Made by a program: the position numbers and the translations under genes | Part shown: positions 7,715 to 16,818 of the stretch, piece after piece | Layout of the letters: every line of letters begins with the position of its first letter | Numbering within the stretch: position 1 is the stretch's first letter | The notes under the pieces: generated by a model | What the model was told of the DNA's origin: nothing | Databases searched by the model: none | The model's input: only the letters and a program-made list of their open reading frames with translations | DNA from: an uncultured bacterium | GTDB lineage: Bacteria > Vulcanimicrobiota > Xenobia > Xenobiales > Xenobiaceae | NCBI GenBank assembly: GCA_934644775.1 | Contig: CAKUDB010000017.1 | Location: 1 to 58,059, forward strand | Direction of reading: 5' to 3' | DNA: 58,059 bases

Positions 7715-9322
7715 CTAACTAAAGATGTTACCCTCAGGCAAATTAGGCTTAGCCTCTTCCCAAAGCCACATACCCAAACTATAAAGGAGCTCGAAGCCCA
7801 ACCAACTACAAATAGACAAGATTAGACTGATAACAAAAAAGGTAAAAATGCGCGAGCGTAACTCCTTGTCATAAATCCAGCTCATTAACAATAAAATGAC
7901 TGGAGCTACAAAGCCTAAGTAAGGGAGACAAGCGAAAAGGGTTAGAAATAGAATACTGACCCAAGCCCAACAACTCAGTTTCTTTTCTAAGAGAATAAAG
8001 CTAACTAGCATACTAGCTTTATCTAATCTTATTTGGGCGCTGTACTGTCCGGGACGATTTACCTTACCCGGATCGACAAAAATGTCTACGGCAACATCGC
8101 TCCCCTTAACGTATTCAGGCTGACAGGAGAGCCAATTTTCGCTAGTTTCCAAGCGACCGTCTACCTCTCCTTGCAGCCAAATTCTAGTCTTCTGGGCACC
8201 TTCGGAGGCATAGTGGGAGCCAAAATTTACACAAGGTGAAGCGAAGGGGCTAAGACTCTGCTTCTCCTCTATTGTCCTAGTGATCTGGCCTTCCGAAGCT
8301 GGAGGGGCCTCTATCGAGACCGCCGCCACTTGAGGGGCCGACGCGCCAACTGGAGCGACTTTTTTCAAAGGATTGCTTTCCAAATTGGTCTCTAGTAACT
8401 TCTGAGAATCAGCTTGGACAGAAACTGGGCCCGACACCATAGAGCCAGTCCTAAATAAATTGATAGCGAAAGCTTTGGCATAGACGGAATCGGGAGAGAC
8501 TAAACTGACCGGAACAGCCTTAAAAAGAGCTTGCTCAAAATCTTTAACACTAGTCCAACGCTCGTCCGGCTTTAAGCGACAGCATTTAAGAATAACTTCG
8601 TCTAGTTCTTTAGGTAAAGAAGGAACCAATTGGCTGGGAGGCAGAAAGGAGAACATATTCTCTTCAGGATTCTTGCCAGTAAGACAATGGTGTAAAGAAG
8701 CTCCCAAAGCATAAATATCGGTGCGAGAATCGGACTGGCCACGTCCATATTGCTCGGGAGCGGCATAACCTGGCGTCCCTAACACTCTGGTATCGACATT
8801 TTTACCCTTGGTAAAGAAACGAGCAATGCCAAAATCGATTAGCTTAACCGTACCGGCAGCCGTTACCATAATATTGCCGGGCTTTAAGTCGCGAAAAATA
8901 ATCGGAGGCTTGTGGTTGTGTAAATAGTCTAAAACATCGGCCAACTGAATAGCTAAATCCAATACTTGCCCTAAAGACAAACGAGCTTGAGGGGCTTTAT
9001 TGATAAGCTCTTGGACAGTTTGCCCCTCCACTAAGTCCATGACGATATACTGGCGTCCATTTTCTTCGAAGCTTTGGTACATACGCGGCAAGCTGGGATG
9101 ATCCAACTCACATAAAATTTCAAATTCACTTTTAAAACTTGCCAAAGCTTCTCGACGCTCTTCAGGATCGTCAAAGCTGTCACTCATTTCTTTAATAGCC
9201 CAGCAACGCTTAGAGTCAGAATCGGAAGCTTTATAAACGGCTCCCATCCCGCCGCGTCCCAGAACGGCTTCTATGGTATAACGCTGAGCCAAGAGATCGC
9301 CTATTTGTAAATTTGCAGCCAT
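7715..9322 (-). CDS. Membrane Ser/Thr protein kinase (PknB-like)
   Basis: Active Hanks-type kinase. The glycine loop LGRGGMG is at 21-27, the ATP lysine K44 in WAIKE, catalytic FRDLKPGN at 143-150, DFG at 163-165, then GTPGYAAPE. The usual histidine of HRD is phenylalanine, a variant seen in other bacterial kinases with PxxIFRDLKP. After the kinase domain comes a linker, then an all-beta stretch (about 365-440) that may be an Ig-like or BACON-type module, and then about three hydrophobic helices (about 446-520). Kinase and tail topology therefore differ from classical PknB, which has one TM before PASTA repeats. It is the first kinase/phosphatase gene of the cassette; 174 bp without a gene separate it from the PP2C gene. 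Confidence 0.9.
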   Translation of the reverse strand: MAANLQIGDLLAQRYTIEAVLGRGGMGAVYKASDSDSKRCWAIKEMSDSFDDPEERREALASFKSEFEILCELDHPSLPRMYQSFEENGRQYIVMDLVEGQTVQELINKAPQARLSLGQVLDLAIQLADVLDYLHNHKPPIIFRDLKPGNIMVTAAGTVKLIDFGIARFFTKGKNVDTRVLGTPGYAAPEQYGRGQSDSRTDIYALGASLHHCLTGKNPEENMFSFLPPSQLVPSLPKELDEVILKCCRLKPDERWTSVKDFEQALFKAVPVSLVSPDSVYAKAFAINLFRTGSMVSGPVSVQADSQKLLETNLESNPLKKVAPVGASAPQVAAVSIEAPPASEGQITRTIEEKQSLSPFASPCVNFGSHYASEGAQKTRIWLQGEVDGRLETSENWLSCQPEYVKGSDVAVDIFVDPGKVNRPGQYSAQIRLDKASMLVSFILLEKKLSCWAWVSILFLTLFACLPYLGFVAPVILLLMSWIYDKELRSRIFTFFVISLILSICSWLGFELLYSLGMWLWEEAKPNLPEGNIFS

Positions 9323-9386
9323 ATTATTTTTCTAAAGCTCCTCTTGAAAAAGGGCAACTTGATACGAAAAAGAGCAACTTGCTATC

Positions 9387-10622
9387 CTAAAGCTCGTTCA
9401 TATAGACACGCTCTACCAAGCGACGCCTTTCCACATATTGGGGATGGGTATCGAAACCAACAGAGCGCCCTTGGGCCTTTTCCACCAACCCCAAGAACCA
9501 GAATCCCTCTTCAAAATCTTGTACACGCAAGCCTATAGACTTTCCTAATTTGGCAGCGTAGATATCAGCCTGGCGCTCTTGGTCGGGAGTTAATTTAGTA
9601 GTCAAAAAGCGACGTACTTCTGCATTGGCTTCTCCAGGGGTCATAAGCTCGTCGAGACGTTTTTTCAAAGATACGGTTTTATTCAGGCGAGCCTGACTGT
9701 GCTCCAAAAGGCAGTGACTAATTTCATGACAAAGTACCGGAGCTAGTAACTTTTCAAAATTGCGCGTCGCTTCTCGATCTAATAAACTGGAATCGTAACC
9801 GTTAGGTAAAGGAATATGAGCAGGATTAGCCCATTTGACACCATCTCTATCTATAGAGTGGAAAGACATAGGCTCCCACTTCAAACCCGATTGGTTGCTA
9901 AAAAAGTTTTCGCTCAAAGAGAAAGGCAAATAAGGATTGGTAATGTTAGCATTAGGCCGATATATTAAACCGTGAGAAATATCGGTAAATTTAGCTACCG
10001 TGCCCCGCTTAGAAGAAGATTTTTCGACTTTAGTTGCATACACAGCTAAAGCTTGCTCATAAGCATTGTCGTAGCTGCCGCAATAGGCCTTATATTGAGC
10101 TACGCGGTATAAAGTGTCGAGTATAAAACTATCTAACAAAATAATGCGAGAAGAAGCAAAACTATTATAAGATTTGTTGGCAGCAAAGGAGCCGATAATT
10201 AAACGCTCGTTGGTGGGAGTATATTGGCCCAGGGTATTTGAGGTATATCTATTCCCTTGGTAAGACGGCAACTGATTGAGAGCTTTAAGCTCGACATAGT
10301 AAGGTAGAGAGTATACTCTGGGCAAATTGGGGGTAAGAGAAGCGCAAATTCGTCCTAAGATATTGGCGTAACGCACATCTAGAGCATAAGTTTCCAAGGC
10401 TACAGCTAAAGATTTTTTGTTGCTGGTGAGCACAGCTTTTTTTATAGCTTTAGGTAATTCGTTTTCGGGGACGTTACGCAACCTTTCATAAGTGGGCAAG
10501 GAAGCTTCGGAAAATTCAAAATTGTCCCAAGCGAAACTGACACTTGTCAAACATAGAATCGCTGCCAAACCGAAAAATATAGATATAGCGATTAGACAAC
10601 GTTTTTTCAATGGCGTAAACAT
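9387..10622 (-). CDS. Secreted M48-like zinc metallopeptidase
   Basis: Exported peptidase, with a signal peptide at about 7-31 (hydrophobic run ending SFA). The zinc motif HEISH is at 299-303 and the third ligand lies in ERQAD (E349), with a downstream THPQYVERR, the layout of family M48. The 290-residue N-terminal region before the catalytic motif is long for the family and I recognise no domain in it. GGAG lies 8 nt before the ATG at 10622. Its stop is 64 bp upstream of the kinase start, so it may be cotranscribed with the signalling cassette. Substrate unknown; envelope protein turnover is the usual role for this family. Confidence 0.8.
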   Translation of the reverse strand: MFTPLKKRCLIAISIFFGLAAILCLTSVSFAWDNFEFSEASLPTYERLRNVPENELPKAIKKAVLTSNKKSLAVALETYALDVRYANILGRICASLTPNLPRVYSLPYYVELKALNQLPSYQGNRYTSNTLGQYTPTNERLIIGSFAANKSYNSFASSRIILLDSFILDTLYRVAQYKAYCGSYDNAYEQALAVYATKVEKSSSKRGTVAKFTDISHGLIYRPNANITNPYLPFSLSENFFSNQSGLKWEPMSFHSIDRDGVKWANPAHIPLPNGYDSSLLDREATRNFEKLLAPVLCHEISHCLLEHSQARLNKTVSLKKRLDELMTPGEANAEVRRFLTTKLTPDQERQADIYAAKLGKSIGLRVQDFEEGFWFLGLVEKAQGRSVGFDTHPQYVERRRLVERVYMNEL

Positions 10623-10667
10623 CCTGTCTGCTCCTTTTTCCTCGATCCGCCCTTAGAAGTATATATT

Positions 10668-11099
10668 CTACTCCTGCAGCGAAGTCCTATCCCCTTTTAA
10701 ATCGGCCTTATAGCCGTATTGTTTCTCGGCGTAGCAAATTCCGCGCTTAATAGTTAAATATTCACCGTGAGCCGACTTAAAAAGTTCAGCTAACAAATGG
10801 CAAGCCTTTTCCGGGCGGGTATGAGAGCCACAAGTATAGAAATCACAAGCCGCATAACCACATTCCGGCCAGGTATGGATCGATAAATGGGATTCGGCAA
10901 TAATTACCACTCCACTAACTCCTCCATTACCGAAACGATAAAAAGAAGAGTCGAGTACCGTAGCTCCAGCTACTTCCGCCGCTTTAAATAAAGCCTTTTT
11001 GATAAAGACCTGATCCTTTAATATATCCTGATCGCATTGAGAAAATTCGGCAATAATATGTTTTCCTAAAGTTACTTGGGAAGAAGCCGTTAATTTCAT
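10668..11099 (-). CDS. speD: S-adenosylmethionine decarboxylase proenzyme
   Basis: Decarboxylates SAM to supply aminopropyl groups for polyamine synthesis; the short prokaryotic class that self-cleaves to make a pyruvoyl group. The cleavage site is E71-S72 (counted from the longer reading, two residues more than the called start) in ESHLSIHTWPE. Catalytic His77 and Cys92 have the spacing known for the Thermotoga enzyme. The start is ATG 11099, with AGGA 9 nt upstream; an earlier TTG is possible but less likely. The gene is divergent from the DUF4178 gene across about 200 bp, and a spermidine synthase homologue lies further on, so it belongs functionally to that cluster. Confidence 0.93.
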   Translation of the reverse strand: MKLTASSQVTLGKHIIAEFSQCDQDILKDQVFIKKALFKAAEVAGATVLDSSFYRFGNGGVSGVVIIAESHLSIHTWPECGYAACDFYTCGSHTRPEKACHLLAELFKSAHGEYLTIKRGICYAEKQYGYKADLKGDRTSLQE

Positions 11100-11297
11100 A
11101 AACAAAATTCCTAAATATTTCTCCCTCGACTCAATTAAACTTGAGCCTCGTCGCTTTCCCCCTATATCCCCATTCTATCCAGCGACATTTTCTCCAAACT
11201 CTAGACCCTTTTGGCAAATTTAGCAAATTTTCCCGGTAAGCTTCTAAAAATTGTTTAAAACAAGGAATTAACCTCAATACCTAGGAAATATCGGTCT

Positions 11298-13301
11298 ATG
11301 TTCAGCATAAATTGCCCAAGCTGCGGTAATCCGGTAGTATTCAAGTTAGAGAGCTCGCTCTATTCCACTTGCGAATGTTGCCAGAGCGTCCTTATGCGCC
11401 AAAATATGGACGTGCTCAATATAGGCAAAGCTTCCTGCGTCCAAGCCGATTCTTCTCCTCTAAAGATCGGCACTACGGGTACTTACAGAGGTATATCCTT
11501 TGAGATTTTGGGTCGTACCCAAGCTGTACAAAGTGACGGCTATTGGAACGAATGGTTTATATCTTTAAGCGACGGACGCACAGGTTGGATCAGTGAGTCT
11601 ATTGGGGAGTATTGTCTCACAGTCGAAGATACTATAGAAGAATTTCCCGACTTTAACAGTACCTCTATAGGCTCTACTTTTACTTACAAAGATACAAATT
11701 ATATTGTCGCCAACAAGGGACGAGCCCAGGTAACAGCCTTTGAAGGTGAGCTGAACTTCGATCCTCAAGGCTCTTACGACTTATATTATATAGACTTAAG
11801 AAGTTTTTCTGGTAAGGCCGGCACTATCGACTATAGCGATTTTGCCTCAGGCAAAGGCCAGCCGGAAATTTTTATCGGCGAATATTTGGATTTTAAGGAT
11901 TTTAATTTCCATAATTTGCGCGACGAAGAAGAGATGGTGCGCCGTCGCTCGGAAACAGCCCGCAGTTTTAAGTGTCCTTCTTGCGGTGCTTCCCACGAGC
12001 TAAGAAGTGGTAAGATAGCCCGCTCTTATGTTTGCGAATATTGCGGCACTTGCGCCGATCTCTCTAACGACAGCGTCAAGCTTCTCTTCCAATATCAAAC
12101 TAAACTAAGCGCCAACGCTATGCGCATTCCTTTGGGTGCCGAAGCTGTCTTTGAAGGAGTCAAATGGATCGTTATCGGAGCCCAAAAGAAATATTCCCAA
12201 GACGACGGTCTTAAAGAATATTGGGAAGAATATTTACTCTACAACGATTTGCAAGGCTACCGTTATTTGGAGTACAACGACGATAGCTGGAGTTTGAATT
12301 ATATTATTCACAATGTTCCCTACATAGAAAGTGGGAGTCATCGCTACTTTGTTGCTCCCAACATTAAGAGCGACTCTATTACCTACGAAAATGTAACTTA
12401 TAAACACTACTCGTCTTATGTAGGCCATGTCGAAGCGGTTATTGGCGAATTTCCTTACCTTGTCGTCAAGAACGAAGTCTCTAAAATGGCCGATTATATC
12501 GCCCCTCCTTACGGATTATGTTCCGAAGAAAACGGCGAAGGTCTTTTCTGGTCTAAGAGTGTCTATGTAAGTCCACAAGAGATAGCCGAAGCTTTCCACA
12601 ATCCCGATTATAATCAAGTTAGTAACAAGATAGGCCTCCTTGAGCCCAGTAGAGTTAAAACTAAACTTTACCATTCACTGACTAACTTTGCTCTAGTTTC
12701 GGTTCTGATGTTAGTTTTTGTTTTGTTGGCTTTATGTCGAGATTCGAAGGTTGCCGATTTTAACGCTAGAGTCTATAGAGATCGAGACTCTTCCTTTATT
12801 AGCGAAGAATTTGAAGTGCCGGGCCATTTTGGCAATTTAGGTCTAACTTATAAATTTTATTGTCAGCCTACAGTTTGGGTAGAATACAATACCACTTTAG
12901 TTAATGTCAAAACTAATCAAGCGCGAGTTTTTGAAGCGGTAGGAGACTACTGGAGCGAAGAGGGCAAAACTGGAGGTACGAATCCAGTTTCGGTCTCTAT
13001 TCCCAGTGTGCCTGGTGGCAGATATTGTTTGCGTATTACTCCGCGTATTGGCTTTGGCAACGACGAAGTAGGTACTATTTTTACTAACAATACAACTTCT
13101 AGATATACCAACAATAATAATATTGCTGAGCCAAGTATTTTGTCCTATGACGTAACGGTAAGGCGTAACGTGCCTTTTTGGAAGTTCTGGCTAATTGTAG
13201 AAGTTATTTTAGCTATAACTCCCATTTGGTACACCTTCAGTTACTTTAGCGAATATACCGAGCGCTGGTCAGATAGCGATCATTGCTTTGACGACGATTA
13301 A
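11298..13301 (+). CDS. DUF4178 protein with two zinc ribbons and two TM helices
   Basis: Built as a tandem duplication: zinc ribbon (C6/C9, C25/C28), a DUF4178-type beta domain (about 55-200), a second zinc ribbon (CPSC...CEYC at about 226-250), and a second DUF4178-type domain (about 275-430). One TM helix follows near 455-475, then a domain of about 150 residues with no assignment and a final TM helix near 630-650. DUF4178 genes are commonly found next to spermidine synthase and SAM decarboxylase genes, as here, but their biochemical role is not established. It opens the plus-strand cluster 11298-16818. The protein is probably anchored with its zinc-ribbon half in the cytoplasm (inference). 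Confidence 0.85.
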   Translation: MFSINCPSCGNPVVFKLESSLYSTCECCQSVLMRQNMDVLNIGKASCVQADSSPLKIGTTGTYRGISFEILGRTQAVQSDGYWNEWFISLSDGRTGWISESIGEYCLTVEDTIEEFPDFNSTSIGSTFTYKDTNYIVANKGRAQVTAFEGELNFDPQGSYDLYYIDLRSFSGKAGTIDYSDFASGKGQPEIFIGEYLDFKDFNFHNLRDEEEMVRRRSETARSFKCPSCGASHELRSGKIARSYVCEYCGTCADLSNDSVKLLFQYQTKLSANAMRIPLGAEAVFEGVKWIVIGAQKKYSQDDGLKEYWEEYLLYNDLQGYRYLEYNDDSWSLNYIIHNVPYIESGSHRYFVAPNIKSDSITYENVTYKHYSSYVGHVEAVIGEFPYLVVKNEVSKMADYIAPPYGLCSEENGEGLFWSKSVYVSPQEIAEAFHNPDYNQVSNKIGLLEPSRVKTKLYHSLTNFALVSVLMLVFVLLALCRDSKVADFNARVYRDRDSSFISEEFEVPGHFGNLGLTYKFYCQPTVWVEYNTTLVNVKTNQARVFEAVGDYWSEEGKTGGTNPVSVSIPSVPGGRYCLRITPRIGFGNDEVGTIFTNNTTSRYTNNNNIAEPSILSYDVTVRRNVPFWKFWLIVEVILAITPIWYTFSYFSEYTERWSDSDHCFDDD

Positions 13302-13368
13302 GCTTATACTTTAGTTAGGTAGTGATATATTTGAGCTAAGTTCAACGGCAGAAAGTGAGAGGGTGATT

Positions 13369-13557
13369 ATGTTTAAAAATTGGTATGCCGTAGTTTGCTG
13401 GTCTTTGGGATTACTTTTTGTCATTTGCCAATTTTTTGGCTGTTTACCTATCGATTATACCGAAAAGACCGACGCTTCCAAAGATCCAGGAAGGACTGTC
13501 CGCAATAATCGCAGCGCTCACCGAGGTTTTTTCCATACGGTCTTTACTGGAAAATAG
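13369..13557 (+). CDS. Small membrane or lipoprotein-like peptide
   Basis: About 62 aa: one hydrophobic segment (about 5-25) ending in CQFFGC, which might be a poor lipobox, followed by a basic polar tail. ATG 13369 is chosen over GTG 13363 because GAGAGGG (13357-13363) sits at the right distance only for the ATG. It lies between the DUF4178 and spermidine synthase genes, all on one strand with gaps of about 50-70 bp, so cotranscription is likely. Related clusters elsewhere carry a small DUF350 membrane protein; this peptide is too short for a two-repeat DUF350. No function can be assigned. Confidence 0.6.
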   Translation: MFKNWYAVVCWSLGLLFVICQFFGCLPIDYTEKTDASKDPGRTVRNNRSAHRGFFHTVFTGK

Positions 13558-13609
13558 AGGCTACTTTATAACAAACCTCTTGGGCTAATATTTTTTATTC
13601 CACAATAAT

Positions 13610-15106
13610 ATGCACGCACTAATTCTTATATCAGTTTTTGTAGTGGCTACTTGTAGCCTCATCTATGAGCTTTTGGCCGGCACTTTGGCCAGCTACCTTC
13701 TAGGCGACTCGGTACTGCAATTTTCTACAGTAATCGGCACTTATATGTTTGCTTTGGGCCTAGGATCTTGGCTAAGTAAGTTTATAGAAAAAGATCTAAA
13801 TAGTAAATTTGTGCGCTTGCAACTTACTATCGGAACTTGCGGAGGCTTATCCGGCGCTTTACTTTTCCTTACTTTTGGCTATACCAATGCCGGTAGTTTC
13901 CGCTTTATTCTTTATGCTGTAGTTAGCATAATTGGTTTACTAAGCGGTTTGGAAGTTCCCCTGCTGCTGCGTATACTTAAAGATAAGCTAGAATTTAAAG
14001 AATTACTCTCCCAAGTTCTCTCTCTGGACTATATAGGCTCGCTGATCGCCTCTCTACTTTTCCCCCTCTTCTTTGTCCCCTATTTAGGTCTAATTCGTAC
14101 CTCGGCTTTTTTTGGCTTTATCAATGTCCTGGTAGCTGTAGGTTTTTTATACCTTTTCCCTATACATAAAAGTAAGCGCTATCGTCTTACTGGTGAAGCC
14201 ATTTTAGCCGCTCTCTTACTAATTGCCACCTTCGTTGCCGCCAATCGCATAACCAGATTGGCCGAAGAGTCACTTTATACGGATAGTATTATCATATCCC
14301 GCCAAAGTCAGTATCAACGCCTGATTGTTACTCGCCGCAATAGCGACGTGCGCCTTTACTTAAATAATAATTTGCAATTTTCTTCCCAAGATGAAAGCCG
14401 CTATCACGAGTCGCTTACCCTTCCTCCTCTAAAAGCGGCTAAATCTGCCCAGAGGGTGTTAGTTTTGGGAGGCGGCGACGGCATGGCAGCCCGCGAATTG
14501 CTGCGCGATCCCAGAGTTCAGCATATAGATCTAGTCGATCTAGATCCGGAAATGACTAATCTATTTAGCCACCATCCTTTGTTGACCTCACTCAACAATA
14601 ATTCACTTAATTCTCCCAAGCTGACTATCTTTAACCAGGACGCCTTTATTTGGATAGATAGTTGCCGCGATCTCTACGATGTTATTTTGGTCGATTTTCC
14701 CGATCCTAGCAATTTTTCTGTAGGCAAGCTTTATACGCGCAACTTTTTCCGCAAATTGATCGCCCATTTGCAACCTGACGGAGCCGGTTCTATTCAGTGT
14801 ACTTCTCCTTACTTTGCTCGCCAATCTTATTGGTGTATTATCAACACTTTAGCCAGCACCGGAGTGGCTGTAAAGCCTTACCATGTCAACGTCCCCTCTT
14901 TTGGCGAGTGGGGGTTTTGTCTTTTTACTCATAAAAAAATCGATATTCCCCAGTGTTTGGGAGCTCGTTTTTTAACGCCCGAATTTGCCAAAGCTATGTT
15001 TGCTCTGCCTAAAGATATGGCTTATATGCCTACAGATATAAATCAACTCCATAACCAAATTTTAGTCCATTATTACGATAAAGATTGGCAGACGATGGAG
15101 CAATGA
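13610..15106 (+). CDS. Membrane-embedded spermidine synthase homologue
   Basis: The N-terminal half (1-210) is about seven hydrophobic helices. The C-terminal half (about 225-480) is a spermidine synthase methyltransferase-like fold with YQRLIV, LYLNNNLQFSSQDESRYHE, the decarboxy-SAM site GGGDG at 287-291, DLVDLDPE, and the substrate loop VDFPDPS. It probably transfers an aminopropyl group, or a related alkyl group, at the inner face of the membrane. The family HP after YHESL is replaced by LPP. speD in the same cluster would supply the donor. No clear Shine-Dalgarno precedes ATG 13610. Its stop overlaps the next start (ATGA, 15103-15106), which implies translational coupling to the oxidoreductase. 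Confidence 0.88.
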   Translation: MHALILISVFVVATCSLIYELLAGTLASYLLGDSVLQFSTVIGTYMFALGLGSWLSKFIEKDLNSKFVRLQLTIGTCGGLSGALLFLTFGYTNAGSFRFILYAVVSIIGLLSGLEVPLLLRILKDKLEFKELLSQVLSLDYIGSLIASLLFPLFFVPYLGLIRTSAFFGFINVLVAVGFLYLFPIHKSKRYRLTGEAILAALLLIATFVAANRITRLAEESLYTDSIIISRQSQYQRLIVTRRNSDVRLYLNNNLQFSSQDESRYHESLTLPPLKAAKSAQRVLVLGGGDGMAARELLRDPRVQHIDLVDLDPEMTNLFSHHPLLTSLNNNSLNSPKLTIFNQDAFIWIDSCRDLYDVILVDFPDPSNFSVGKLYTRNFFRKLIAHLQPDGAGSIQCTSPYFARQSYWCIINTLASTGVAVKPYHVNVPSFGEWGFCLFTHKKIDIPQCLGARFLTPEFAKAMFALPKDMAYMPTDINQLHNQILVHYYDKDWQTMEQ

Positions 15107-16818
15107 TTTCCAGACGTACTTTCTTAAAGGCTTCTTTAATGGGGTGCTTAGGTTTATTAGCCTTTTCCGGAAGTGGTTGTAATCTTCTTACTGGCCCGGT
15201 TGAGCATTCCCGTTTAAATAATCAAAACCTGGCTGAACTTAATAATATAGACCATAACGGCTGGGCTAAGCTCAGTTGTGGGCCAGACATCTGGTATTGG
15301 CGGCGTGAAGACGCCTTTTATTTTAATCAAGCTCACCCAAGAGATAACTTTGCCCATTGGCCCTTAAGTAATAAAGTTACCTATACAGACGTAGCTATAA
15401 TTGGAGCTGGCCCGGCAGGATTAGTCTGTGCCCATCATCTTGGACAACTGGGAGTCGATAAGATTATCTTGCTCGATAGTTGCCATAGGCCGGGCGGAAG
15501 TAGCCAAAGCTTCGATCCTGCTCAAGGGCGCAGTTTTTCGGGAGTTATCTCTCAGAATATTCCCTGGGCGACTGCTCGTTTATCCCTTCCCAACGATCAA
15601 GACGAAAAATTGCTCAATTTCTTGCTAGAGCAAAAAGTAGTCGAGGGGTTTGACGCCGCGTCAAGAGCCCAATATACTGATGGAGCTTTGGCCTTTTATC
15701 CTCAAGAACGCCTATTAAATGTCGGCCGCTGGGTTTTTGGCAATTATGATAGTACCGATAGACTATTGTCGGAGAACCAAGACCAACACCGAGCAGCTGA
15801 CAATTTTGACAATTTCTTGGAACAAATGGAGAATAAACGTGGTCGAGACGGCAAATTGTATTTTACCTCACCGAAAAGTTTAGTTTCGGCCCAAGCCCAA
15901 GCTTTAGAGCAAATTACTCTCCAAGAATACTTACAACAAAATCATCTTTTAACTGAAGAAATTGAGCAATTTGTCAACAGAGTAGTTTACTCGGAAAGCG
16001 GTTTATCTATAGAACAAATTTCAGCCTGGGCAGGTTTATATCAACTTTGCCGCGACAAAGTGCGTATGACTAAGCCGCAAAGGCTTTTCCTAACTTGGGA
16101 GAGAGGCTGCGCCCAACTTTTAGAGCCACTCTATGAAAAATGGTATCAGTCTATCAAGACGTCAACCCATGTTCTCTATTGGCACGAAGATCGCCACCAG
16201 GGAGAACTCTTATGCTTAAACTTAAAAGATAAATGTCGTGAGCGGATAGTCGCCAAAGAAATAGTTTTTGCTAGCTCTACAGCCAATTTGGCTCAATTGT
16301 TGAATGTACCATTAAGTGACAAACTCACTTTTTGGAATGCTATAGCCTTTCAAACTAAATTGGAGCCTTTAACTTATAACCAAAAGTTTTTGAACGCTCC
16401 TTCGGCTTTTACCAGTCGCCTAAATAATCATCCCTCGACAATTTATATAGACAGCCGTTGCCAAAGACCAAGTTCCCTTCCCCATAAGCATACGATATTG
16501 CTGCGCCGCTGCCCTCAAAGGCTAGAAGCTAACCGTCTAGCCGACTATTTTACTCAAATAAGCTTGGAAACAGCTCCTTTTATAGACAACTTTGCCCAGC
16601 TAAGCCACGAATTTTGGACGAGCAATTTTGGGCCTTTCAGGGCAGCTTTGCCCAATAGAAAGCCAATTTGGCAAAATTTAAGCCAAGCTATCGGCCATTT
16701 TAGCCATTTACACTTGGCTTTAACTGACAGTTGCACTTGTCCCAATTTTGCTCAATCATTCGATAATGGGTGGCAAGCGGCTGAAATGGTCAATTTAGCC
16801 CTGCACCGTCAGCTTTAG
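15103..16818 (+). CDS. Tat-exported FAD-dependent amine oxidase-like lipoprotein
   Basis: Flavoprotein of the amine oxidase/protoporphyrinogen oxidase superfamily. The FAD-binding Rossmann motif is IIGAGPAG at about 100-110, followed by the dinucleotide acid in LLDS and the RPGG motif. ATG 15103 is chosen over TTG 15085: it overlaps the upstream stop as ATGA, and it begins a twin-arginine signal SRRTFLK (3-9) with a lipobox ending in GSGC (C26). The Tat route fits a cofactor-loaded protein, and the lipobox predicts anchoring outside the cytoplasmic membrane. Coupled to the aminopropyltransferase homologue, it may oxidise the polyamine or modified lipid that enzyme makes (inference). Its 3-prime end overlaps the convergent dus gene by 29 bp. 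Confidence 0.85.
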   Translation: MISRRTFLKASLMGCLGLLAFSGSGCNLLTGPVEHSRLNNQNLAELNNIDHNGWAKLSCGPDIWYWRREDAFYFNQAHPRDNFAHWPLSNKVTYTDVAIIGAGPAGLVCAHHLGQLGVDKIILLDSCHRPGGSSQSFDPAQGRSFSGVISQNIPWATARLSLPNDQDEKLLNFLLEQKVVEGFDAASRAQYTDGALAFYPQERLLNVGRWVFGNYDSTDRLLSENQDQHRAADNFDNFLEQMENKRGRDGKLYFTSPKSLVSAQAQALEQITLQEYLQQNHLLTEEIEQFVNRVVYSESGLSIEQISAWAGLYQLCRDKVRMTKPQRLFLTWERGCAQLLEPLYEKWYQSIKTSTHVLYWHEDRHQGELLCLNLKDKCRERIVAKEIVFASSTANLAQLLNVPLSDKLTFWNAIAFQTKLEPLTYNQKFLNAPSAFTSRLNNHPSTIYIDSRCQRPSSLPHKHTILLRRCPQRLEANRLADYFTQISLETAPFIDNFAQLSHEFWTSNFGPFRAALPNRKPIWQNLSQAIGHFSHLHLALTDSCTCPNFAQSFDNGWQAAEMVNLALHRQL

